A DNA stretch of 7,498 nt from JBDSLU01 sp039916225 (GTDB lineage Bacteria; Acidobacteriota; Vicinamibacteria; Vicinamibacterales; Vicinamibacteraceae), in NCBI GenBank assembly GCA_039916225.1, contig JBDSLU010000335.1, positions 1 to 7,498 on the forward strand. Reading direction: 5' to 3'. Positions 1 to 6,141 of this stretch are shown here, piece after piece (positions within the stretch are counted from its first letter, which is position 1; every line of letters starts with the position of its first letter). Under the pieces are notes generated by a model. It saw only the letters and a list, made by a program, of their open reading frames with translations. It made no database searches and was not told the DNA's origin. The position numbers and the translations under genes are program-made.

Positions 1-197
1 CCAAGCCGGTCTACATCGGCGAAGTGCGGGCGGACGGGCAGTTCGACGTCGTCTGGAAGACGCCGTCGACGGTGCCCGGTGACGCGTGGTCGGACTTCCT
101 ACCCGGCAGCAAGGACCTGACCGCCGACTGGGTCACCTTGAAGTGCGGCAACTACAACACCAAGACCAAGGTCTGCTCGGGAACGAAGTACGCGTGA
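1..197 (+). CDS. urtA: Urea ABC transporter substrate-binding protein UrtA (3' end only)
   Basis: Only the last 64 codons are present, read from base 3 to the TGA at 195-197. The peptide opens with KPVYIGEVRADGQFDVVWKT, which matches the C-terminal region I know from UrtA periplasmic urea-binding proteins (type 1 periplasmic binding fold, HAAT family). UrtA captures urea or short amides outside the inner membrane and hands them to the UrtBC permease. The identity is strongly supported by the complete urtBCDE set directly downstream. The stop codon overlaps the GTG proposed as the urtB start (GTGA, 4 bases). The tail is slightly odd: it ends in a Lys/Thr-rich stretch with two Cys, fragment residues 48 and 58, that could form a disulphide in the periplasm. 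The N-terminus, signal peptide and ligand pocket lie outside the window. Confidence 0.88.
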   Translation, partial: KPVYIGEVRADGQFDVVWKTPSTVPGDAWSDFLPGSKDLTADWVTLKCGNYNTKTKVCSGTKYA

Positions 198-1927
198 ACG
201 AAGTATGCCCGGGGGTCGGCGGGCAGTGGCGGCGTATGGCCGCGCTGCTCGCCGGCATTGCTCTCCTCGCCTCGCCGGCGGCCGCGCAGGACAGTCCTGC
301 GCCGGCCCCGGCGGAGGCCGTTTCCTCGCCCGCCGCGCCGGCCCCGGTGCCGCCGGCCGCGCCCACCGATTTCGCCGGCCTCGTCACCAGCCTGCGTGAC
401 GCCGGCTTCGCCGACAAGGAAGCGATCGTCGAGCAACTGGTCGCCAGCGGCCACGCCAGCGCGCGCCTCGTGCTCCGCGCCTTCCTCGAAGATCGGCTCG
501 TCGTCCGCGCTCCCGATCAGGGCGTCTTCGTCGCGACCTCCGCCGACGAGACGCTGCCGTCGTCGGATCTGCTGGATCCCGTCACGCTGAAGCCGGCCGG
601 CTCGTCGCCGCGCGAGGCCGTCACCCGCATCGGCACCAACAATCGGCTGCGTCGGGTGCTGAAGGGCGTCGTCGCCCGCACCGACCTGGCCAGCAAGGAT
701 CCGGCGGTCCGGCTCAACGCCGTCACCGAACTGCTCCGCTCGCCCGACGCCCAGACCACCGAGCTGCTCCGCGAGCGCGTCGACACCGAATACGAGGCGC
801 GAGTCCGCCGCGAGATGCTGACCGGCCTGGCGATGGCCGATCTCGACAGCGGCGACAAGGCGGCCCGGCTGGCCGCCATCCAGGTGCTGGCGCAGCGGCT
901 GCTCCCCGCCGTGCACAACCGGCTGAAGGCACTCGTCGAGAAGTCCGCCGACGGCACTTTCGTCGAGCCCGACGCCGAGATCCGCGAGGCGGCGACGAAG
1001 GCCATCGATCGCATCGAACAGGCGCGCTCGATCTACTCGGGCGCGGAAACGCTCTTCTTCGGCCTCGGCCTGGGCGCGGTGCTCGTGCTCGTCGCCATCG
1101 GCCTGGCCATCACGTTCGGCGTGATGGGCGTCATCAACATGGCGCACGGCGAGCTGATGATGCTCGGCGCCTACACCACCTACGTCGTGCAGACGCTGAT
1201 GCCGAACCACATCGGCTGGTCGATCGCGGTGGCGATCCCGGCGGCGTTCCTGGTGTCCGGCCTGACCGGCGTCCTCATCGAGCGCACCGTGATCCGGTTC
1301 CTCTACGGGCGGCCGCTCGAGACCCTGCTGGCGACGTTCGGCGTCAGCCTGGTGCTGCAGCAGGCGGTGCGCTCGATCTTCACCGCGCTCAACCGCTCGG
1401 TGGCCACGCCGGCCTGGATGAGCGGCACGCTGCAGCTGAACGACGCGCTGAGCCTCACCTACAACCGCCTCTACATCATCGCGTTCACGATGATCGTGTT
1501 CGGCCTGCTGCTGCTCGTGCTGCGACGGACGCGGCTCGGCCTCGAGATCCGCGCCGTTTCGCAGAACCGGCCGATGGCCCGGGCGATGGGCATCCGCACG
1601 GCCCGCGTCGACGCCATGACGTTCGGCCTCGGCTCGGGCATCGCCGGTATCGCCGGCGTGGCGCTCAGCCAGCTGACCAACGTCGGACCCAACCTCGGCC
1701 AGGCCTACATCATCGATTCGTTCATGGTGGTGGTCTTCGGCGGCGTCGGCAACCTGTGGGGCGCGCTCATCGGCGGCATGACGATGGGCATCGTCAACAA
1801 CCTGCTCGAGCCGCTCGCCGGCGCCGTGCTGGCCAAGATTGCTGTGCTCGTGGCGCTCATCCTCTTCATCCAGCGACGTCCGCGGGGCCTGTTCCCCCAG
1901 ACCGGTCGCGCCGCGGAGCAGAACTAG
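194..1927 (+). CDS. urtB: Urea ABC transporter permease UrtB with extracytoplasmic N-terminal domain
   Basis: Inner-membrane channel subunit of the urea importer, 577 aa from the GTG at 194. The N-terminus is a signal peptide: Arg-Arg at 13-14, hydrophobic core 15-27, likely cleavage after Ala-Ala-Ala at 31. A Pro/Ala-rich linker (about 32-58) follows, then a helical, HEAT-like extracytoplasmic domain to about 282. The LivH-type multi-span permease begins near 285. It contains GVINMAHGE (Met316 region), a cytoplasmic coupling loop with RAVSQNRPMARAMGI, and VVVFGGVGNLWGA near the end. UrtB proteins are known to carry this long N-terminal extension, so the size is normal. Start choice: GTG 194 overlaps the urtA stop, as the other urt junctions overlap, and it supplies the Arg pair the signal peptide needs. 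The ATG at 236 (563 aa) would remove them. Neither has a clear Shine-Dalgarno site. Stop TAG 1925-1927 overlaps the urtC GTG by one base. Confidence 0.93.
   Translation: MNEVCPGVGGQWRRMAALLAGIALLASPAAAQDSPAPAPAEAVSSPAAPAPVPPAAPTDFAGLVTSLRDAGFADKEAIVEQLVASGHASARLVLRAFLEDRLVVRAPDQGVFVATSADETLPSSDLLDPVTLKPAGSSPREAVTRIGTNNRLRRVLKGVVARTDLASKDPAVRLNAVTELLRSPDAQTTELLRERVDTEYEARVRREMLTGLAMADLDSGDKAARLAAIQVLAQRLLPAVHNRLKALVEKSADGTFVEPDAEIREAATKAIDRIEQARSIYSGAETLFFGLGLGAVLVLVAIGLAITFGVMGVINMAHGELMMLGAYTTYVVQTLMPNHIGWSIAVAIPAAFLVSGLTGVLIERTVIRFLYGRPLETLLATFGVSLVLQQAVRSIFTALNRSVATPAWMSGTLQLNDALSLTYNRLYIIAFTMIVFGLLLLVLRRTRLGLEIRAVSQNRPMARAMGIRTARVDAMTFGLGSGIAGIAGVALSQLTNVGPNLGQAYIIDSFMVVVFGGVGNLWGALIGGMTMGIVNNLLEPLAGAVLAKIAVLVALILFIQRRPRGLFPQTGRAAEQN
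1915..1918 (+). promoter_or_regulatory. Shine-Dalgarno site choosing the urtC GTG start
   Basis: GGAG lies eight bases before the GTG at 1927, inside the end of urtB. The next in-frame start, ATG 1942, is preceded by a pyrimidine-rich stretch (ACCGTCCTCCC) with no purine-rich site. This favours the GTG, which overlaps the urtB stop by one base (TAGTG), the arrangement expected for translational coupling. Confidence 0.6.
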
Positions 1928-3063
1928 TGGACCGTCCTCCCATGCCCATCGCCAACCGGCTGCCGGCGGCGCTGCGCGACGATACCGGCGGCACCGTCCT
2001 CTACGCGCTGATCGCCGTGACGGCCGTCGTCGTGCCGCTCCTCACGCTGCTGCCACCGTCGTCGCCGCTGAACCTCTCGCCCTACGTCCTGACGCTGCTC
2101 GGCAAGTACCTCTGCTACGCGATGCTGGCGCTCGCCGTCGACGCGATCTGGGGCTACTGCGGCATCCTCAGCCTCGGCCACGCCGCCTTCTTCTCGCTGG
2201 GCGGCTACGCGATGGGGATGTACCTGATGCGGCAGATCGGGACGCGGGGCGTCTACGGCGACCCGATCCTGCCGGACTTCATGGTCTTCCTGAACTGGAA
2301 GGCGCTGCCGTGGTTCTGGTACGGCTTCGACCACTTCTGGTTCGCCGCGATCATGGTCGTGCTCGGCCCCGGCCTGCTGGCGCTGGCCTTCGGATGGCTG
2401 GCGTTCCGCTCACGTGTCACCGGCGTCTATCTGTCGATCATCACGCAGGCGCTGAGCTACGCGCTGATGCTGGCCTTCTTCCGCAACGACATGGGCTTCG
2501 GCGGCAACAACGGCTTCACCGACTTCAAGGACATCCTGGGCTTTCCGTTGGGATTGCCGGCCACGCGCATGTCGCTGTTCGTCGCGACGCTGGTCGCGCT
2601 CGCCGGCAGCTATGCGCTGACCCGGGCCCTGCTCCGCTCGCGGGCCGGCCGCGTCATCCGTGCCATCCGCGATGGCGAGAGCCGGACCCGCTTCCTCGGC
2701 TATCCGGTCGAGTCCTACAAGCTGTGGCTGTTCGTCGTGTCGGCGGTCATCGCCGGTGTCGCGGGGGCGCTCTACGTGCCGCAGGTCGGCATCATCAACC
2801 CCGGTGAATTCGCGCCCATCAACTCGATCGAAGTCGTGATCTGGGTCGCTGTCGGCGGACGCGGCACGCTCTACGGGGCCGTCGCTGGCGCGCTCCTGGT
2901 CAACTATGCCAAGACCTACTTCACCGGTGCGCTGCCGGAAGTGTGGCTCTACGCGCTCGGCGCGCTCTTCATCCTGACGACGTTGCTCCTGCCCAAGGGC
3001 ATCGTCGGCCTGCGTCCGGCCGCGTGGTTCGCGTCCCGGCGAATGGGAGTGCGCACCGCATGA
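1927..3063 (+). CDS. urtC: Urea ABC transporter permease UrtC
   Basis: Second inner-membrane permease subunit, 378 aa, LivM-like, pairing with UrtB to form the translocation path. Family landmarks are GILSLGHAAFFSLGGYAMGM (about 79-98), the segment GNNGFTDF in mid-protein, and the cytoplasmic coupling loop RVIRAIRDGESRTRFLGYP (about 242-260) that docks on an ATPase. A C-terminal block contains INSIEVVIWVAVGGRGTLYG. Hydrophobic spans run from about residue 22 through the C-terminus, broken by a large aromatic-rich loop (about 105-140, with WKALPWFWYGFDHFWF) that is normal for UrtC. The length is usual for the family. The GTG start at 1927 is preferred over ATG 1942 because of the GGAG site upstream. 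The stop overlaps the urtD start by four bases (ATGA). Confidence 0.94.
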   Translation: MDRPPMPIANRLPAALRDDTGGTVLYALIAVTAVVVPLLTLLPPSSPLNLSPYVLTLLGKYLCYAMLALAVDAIWGYCGILSLGHAAFFSLGGYAMGMYLMRQIGTRGVYGDPILPDFMVFLNWKALPWFWYGFDHFWFAAIMVVLGPGLLALAFGWLAFRSRVTGVYLSIITQALSYALMLAFFRNDMGFGGNNGFTDFKDILGFPLGLPATRMSLFVATLVALAGSYALTRALLRSRAGRVIRAIRDGESRTRFLGYPVESYKLWLFVVSAVIAGVAGALYVPQVGIINPGEFAPINSIEVVIWVAVGGRGTLYGAVAGALLVNYAKTYFTGALPEVWLYALGALFILTTLLLPKGIVGLRPAAWFASRRMGVRTA

Positions 3064-3806
3064 CCGTCGCCGCCGACGTCCTCTACCTCGAGAAGCTGAC
3101 GGTCAGCTTCGACGGCTTCAAGGCCCTCAATGCCCTGACGCTCTATGTCGAGCCGGGCGAGCTGCGCTGCATCATCGGCCCGAACGGCGCCGGCAAGACG
3201 ACGATGATGGACGTGATCACGGGCAAGACGCGGCCCGACGAAGGCCGGGCCCGCTTCGGCCACCAGCTCGATCTGCTCACCATGAGCGAGCCGGAAATCG
3301 CGCGGGCCGGCATCGGCCGCAAGTTCCAGAAGCCGACCGTGTTCGAGTACCTCACGGTGACCGAGAATCTCGAGCTGGCGCTGGCCGGCCCGCGGTCGTT
3401 CTGGCGGGTGCTGCGGGCGCGGCTGACCGCGGCCGGCCGCGATCGCATGGACAGCGTGCTCGCCACCATCGGTCTGGCCGATCGGCGCGAGGAGATTGCC
3501 GGCGCACTCGGGCACGGCCACAAGCAGTGGCTCGAGATCGGCATGCTGCTGATGCAGGATCCGAAGCTGCTGCTGGTCGACGAGCCGGTGGCCGGCATGA
3601 CGCCGCAAGAAGTCGAGCGCACCGCCGAACTGCTCGTGTCGCTGGCCGGCGCGCATTCCGTGGTCGTGGTCGAGCACGACATGGAGTTCGTCCGGTCGAT
3701 CGCCCGACGCGTCACGGTCCTCCACGAAGGCAGCGTCCTCGCGGAGGGCACGATGGACGAGGTCCAGAACGACCAGGACGTCATCGACGTGTATCTGGGG
3801 GCCTGA
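3060..3806 (+). CDS. urtD: Urea ABC transporter ATP-binding protein UrtD
   Basis: Cytoplasmic ATPase subunit of the urea importer, 248 aa, LivG-like. Visible motifs: Walker A GPNGAGKTT (40-48), Q-loop around Gln90 (KFQKPTVFEYLTV), Walker B with Asp174 and catalytic Glu175 (LLLVDEPVAGM), and switch His206 (VVVVEHDMEFV). The text GHKQWLEIGMLL after the signature motif and VAGM after Walker B are hallmarks that separate UrtD from generic LivG. The signature motif is abnormal: residues 150-154 read LGHGH, where UrtD normally has LSHGQ (canonical LSGGQ). The motif's Ser and Gln are therefore both replaced. The ATG lies in ATGA with the urtC stop and has GGGAG ten bases upstream (3045-3049), so the start is well supported. 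The stop overlaps the urtE ATG by one base. Confidence 0.94.
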   Translation: MTVAADVLYLEKLTVSFDGFKALNALTLYVEPGELRCIIGPNGAGKTTMMDVITGKTRPDEGRARFGHQLDLLTMSEPEIARAGIGRKFQKPTVFEYLTVTENLELALAGPRSFWRVLRARLTAAGRDRMDSVLATIGLADRREEIAGALGHGHKQWLEIGMLLMQDPKLLLVDEPVAGMTPQEVERTAELLVSLAGAHSVVVVEHDMEFVRSIARRVTVLHEGSVLAEGTMDEVQNDQDVIDVYLGA

Positions 3807-4495
3807 TGCTGACCGTATCCCGGCTGAACCAGTCGTACGGCGGCAGTCACATCCTGTGGGACATCGATCTCACGGTGAAGGCCGGCTCGCGCACCTGCCT
3901 GATGGGGCGCAACGGCACCGGCAAGACGACGCTCCTCAAGTGCGTGATGGGCCTGGTCCGCAGCGACTCCGGCACCATCACGTTCAAGAACGGCGGTCTG
4001 GGGCCGCTCCCCGCCGAGGCCAGGGCCCGGCTCGGCATCGGCTATGTGCCGCAGGGCCGCGAGATCTTCTCGCAGCTCACCGTCGAGGAGAACTTGCAGG
4101 TGGGCCTGGGCGTGACCAAGGCCCCGGCCATTCCGGCCCGGATCTTCAAGCTGTTCCCTGTTCTGAAGAAGATGCGGCTCCGCCGCGGCGGCGACCTGTC
4201 GGGCGGCCAGCAGCAGCAGCTCGCCATCGGCCGCGCCCTGGTCCTCAACCCGACGATGCTCATCCTCGACGAGCCGACCGAGGGCATCCAGCCGAACGTG
4301 GTGCACGAGATCGGCGACGTGCTGCTGCGCCTGAATCGCGATGAAGGGCTGACGATCCTGCTGGTCGAGCAGAAGCTGCCGTTCGCCCGCCGCGTGGCCA
4401 GCGATTTCTCGGTTTTGGAGAAGGGCCGGGTCGTCGCCAGCGGCACGATCGACGGCTTGACCGACGACGTGGTGAAGAATCACCTCACGGTCTGA
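3806..4495 (+). CDS. urtE: Urea ABC transporter ATP-binding protein UrtE
   Basis: Second cytoplasmic ATPase of the urea importer, 229 aa, LivF-like, expected to pair with UrtD. Motifs: Walker A GRNGTGKTT (34-42), Q-loop region GYVPQGREIFSQLTVEENL, canonical signature LSGGQ (131-135) running into QQQLAIGRAL, and Walker B Asp155/Glu156 followed by PTEGIQP. The EGIQP text and the four-Gln run are typical of UrtE and distinguish it from other LivF proteins. The switch-His position holds Gln189 (LLVEQKLPFA), as usual in LivF-type ATPases. The ATG overlaps the urtD TGA by one base (TGATG) and has a G-rich site (3797-3801) just upstream. The length is normal and no lesion is seen. Confidence 0.95.
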   Translation: MLTVSRLNQSYGGSHILWDIDLTVKAGSRTCLMGRNGTGKTTLLKCVMGLVRSDSGTITFKNGGLGPLPAEARARLGIGYVPQGREIFSQLTVEENLQVGLGVTKAPAIPARIFKLFPVLKKMRLRRGGDLSGGQQQQLAIGRALVLNPTMLILDEPTEGIQPNVVHEIGDVLLRLNRDEGLTILLVEQKLPFARRVASDFSVLEKGRVVASGTIDGLTDDVVKNHLTV

Positions 4496-4502
4496 CAGAA
4501 TG

Positions 4503-4517
4503 CACGGGTGACCCGTG
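4503..4517. repeat. 15-base palindrome across the ketosynthase start codon
   Basis: CACGGGT-G-ACCCGTG is a perfect 7-base inverted repeat with a one-base centre. It spans the proposed GTG start at 4508 and ends on the next in-frame GTG at 4517. As DNA it could bind a dimeric regulator. As RNA it could form a 5-base-pair stem (CACGG/CCGTG) with the start codon partly in the loop. No U-run follows, so it is not a terminator. A 7+7 palindrome can occur by chance in several kilobases of GC-rich DNA, so function is only suggested by its location. Confidence 0.35.
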
Positions 4518-6100
4518 TGGGAATTTTCGGGTGGGGCGTGGTGGCGCCCCGCTCACCTGACATCGATGCGTTCGCCACCAACCTCGACGGCGCCGACAGC
4601 TGGCTGACCCCGTTCAACGGCTTCGGCACCAGCAACTTCCTCGCCGGGAACCCATCCTTCCGCTTCGCCGACTACCGCGAGTGGATCGCCGAGCGCTTCC
4701 CGCCGCGCCGCTTCGCCCAGCTCGAGGAGAAGATGGACTGGCCGTCGATGTACGCCATCGGCGCCTTCATCCAGGCCCTCGGCCAGAATCCCGGGCTCGA
4801 GGCGACGCTGCAGGAGCTGGGACAGCAGGCCCACGTCTACGTCGGCACCGGCCTGGGCAACATCGGCCGGCTCTACGACGCCAGCATCGCGCTGCACAAG
4901 GCGCAGCGCCGCTGGGATCGCTTCTGGGCCGAACCGGCGCGCAACAGCGCGTTGCGCACCCACCTCGAGACGCACGGCAGCGCCGCGGTCGAGGGCGTCC
5001 CGGCGGCGCCGTCGGCGGCCGCCGCGGTGCACGTCGAGCCCGAGGATCGCCAGACCGCGGTCGACGCCTGGCATCGTCACTGGGCCGACCGCTCGCCTGA
5101 GCTCGGGCAATACCTGGCCGCGCTCGCCGAGATCGAGAAGACCGGCATCACCGGCAGCGTCGACAGCGGCAAGATGCACGTCATCCGGGCCCGCGATGCG
5201 GCCCGCGGCAAATTGCAGCAGCAGTGGGGCGCCCCCGACGCGCCCTGGGAGGTCTCGGCCGACGTCGTGTGGAACATCCACAACACGCCGGCGGCGCAGA
5301 TCTCGATGCTCGGCAAGATCACCGGCCTGGCCTTCGCGCCCGTCGCCGCCTGCTCCACCTTCGGCGTCGCGCTGAAGCTGGCGATGGACACGATCCGGCG
5401 CGGCGAAGCCAAGGCGGTGGTCGTCGGCGCCACCGATCCGCCGCCGCACCCGCTGATCGTCGGCGGGTTCTTCAGCGCCCGCGTCCTCGCCGCCGACGGC
5501 CGCGTCTCGCTGCCGCTGACGCGCCTGCAAGGCACCCACGTCGCCGGGGGATCGGTGGTGTGGATCCTGGGCGACTACGACTACATGATCGAACGCGGCT
5601 TCAAGGTCCTGGGGATGGAGCCGATCGCCGTCGGCGTCAGCTCGGACGCCGACCACATCATCACGCCGACGATCGCCGGTCCGACGGCGGCGATCGAACA
5701 GGCGTTCGCGGCGGCGGGCGCCGGCCCCGGCGACATCGGCACGTGGGACCTGCACGCGACCGCGACGCCCGGCGACTACAACGAGGTCAAGCTGCTGCGC
5801 TCGGCGCTGCCGCCGACCGTGCTGGGCACGGCCCGCAAGGGCACCTTCGGCCACGGCATGAGCGCCGGCAGCGGCTGGGAATTGACGGCGCAGTATCTCG
5901 GCTTCGCCCGCGGCAAGCTCTACCCGACCGCGCTGCCGGCGAACGCGCTCAACCCGGCCATCGAGGCGCTGCACGGCAGCTTCGTCCTCGACCAGGCCTG
6001 CGCCGCGCCGCCGGGTCTCGCCGGCAAGCTGTCGCTCGGCGTCGGCGGCATCAACGCCTGCGTCATCTCGCGTCCCTGGCCGGCTGAAGGGTCGGCCTGA
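4508..6100 (+). CDS. Divergent beta-ketoacyl synthase-like protein (thiolase fold)
   Basis: A 530-aa condensing-enzyme homologue, probably cytoplasmic. The N-terminus TRVGIFGWGVVAP is the usual ketosynthase opening. Catalytic residues can be placed: Cys282 (VAACSTFG), His416 (DLHATATPGDYNEV), Lys444 and His449 (KGTFGHGMSAGSG), with GVGGINACV near the C-terminus. Active Claisen condensation on acyl-thioesters is therefore plausible, but the substrate is unknown. Typical FabB/FabF enzymes are near 410 aa. The extra length is mostly a charged, helical insert (about 130-245) before the active-site Cys, with an Ala/Pro-rich patch inside it. The usual DGFVxGEGAG block is replaced by THVAGGSVVWILGD. 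Start: GTG 4508 gives a normal N-terminus; GTG 4517 has GGGTGA upstream and would shorten the protein by three residues. It starts 12 bases after urtE, so it is probably co-transcribed. No acyl carrier protein, ketoreductase or other lipid gene is visible beside it. Confidence 0.85.
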   Translation: MTRVGIFGWGVVAPRSPDIDAFATNLDGADSWLTPFNGFGTSNFLAGNPSFRFADYREWIAERFPPRRFAQLEEKMDWPSMYAIGAFIQALGQNPGLEATLQELGQQAHVYVGTGLGNIGRLYDASIALHKAQRRWDRFWAEPARNSALRTHLETHGSAAVEGVPAAPSAAAAVHVEPEDRQTAVDAWHRHWADRSPELGQYLAALAEIEKTGITGSVDSGKMHVIRARDAARGKLQQQWGAPDAPWEVSADVVWNIHNTPAAQISMLGKITGLAFAPVAACSTFGVALKLAMDTIRRGEAKAVVVGATDPPPHPLIVGGFFSARVLAADGRVSLPLTRLQGTHVAGGSVVWILGDYDYMIERGFKVLGMEPIAVGVSSDADHIITPTIAGPTAAIEQAFAAAGAGPGDIGTWDLHATATPGDYNEVKLLRSALPPTVLGTARKGTFGHGMSAGSGWELTAQYLGFARGKLYPTALPANALNPAIEALHGSFVLDQACAAPPGLAGKLSLGVGGINACVISRPWPAEGSA

Positions 6101-6141
6101 GCGACCGGCGCGTTTCGCCCGTTTTCGGATATTCTCCGCGC
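6101..6141. other. Short gap between ketosynthase and secreted hydrolase genes
   Basis: Forty-one bases, the longest untranslated gap in the window. It holds a weak 4-base-pair inverted repeat (GGCG 6107-6110, CGCC 6116-6119) followed by CGTTTTC, which is too short to call a terminator. A possible -10 box at 6130-6135 is listed separately. No Shine-Dalgarno sequence precedes the ATG at 6142. Confidence 0.5.
6130..6135 (+). promoter_or_regulatory. Possible -10 element for a leaderless transcript
   Basis: TATTCT fits the TAnnnT pattern of sigma-70-type -10 boxes. It stands in an AT-richer island in otherwise GC-rich DNA and ends six bases before the ATG at 6142. Transcription would then start at or next to the start codon, which agrees with the missing ribosome-binding site. 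No recognisable -35 hexamer lies at the usual distance. This is inference from position and pattern only. Confidence 0.3.

Noticed and set aside
152..1210. Minus-strand open frame opposite urtB
   Set aside because: Low-complexity His/Arg/Gly-rich product without domains; a shadow of urtB codon bias.
4205..4219. CAG trinucleotide run
   Set aside because: It encodes the Gln run directly after the UrtE signature motif, which is usual for UrtE, so it is not a repeat of interest.
3143..4483. Minus-strand open frame opposite urtD and urtE
   Set aside because: It spans two well-identified ATPase genes and has no motif of its own.
5224..6087. Plus-strand alternative frame inside the ketosynthase gene
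   Set aside because: An Arg/Ala/Gly-rich shadow product, while the overlapping frame holds the catalytic Cys, His and Lys residues.
6078..6097. Inverted repeat GGCCG...CGGCC at the end of the ketosynthase gene as terminator
   Set aside because: Only a 5-base-pair stem with a 10-base loop, inside coding sequence, and no T-run directly after it.
6107..6125. GGCG-CGTTT-CGCC followed by CGTTTT as intrinsic terminator
   Set aside because: The stem is only four base pairs and the T-run is four bases, too weak to call.
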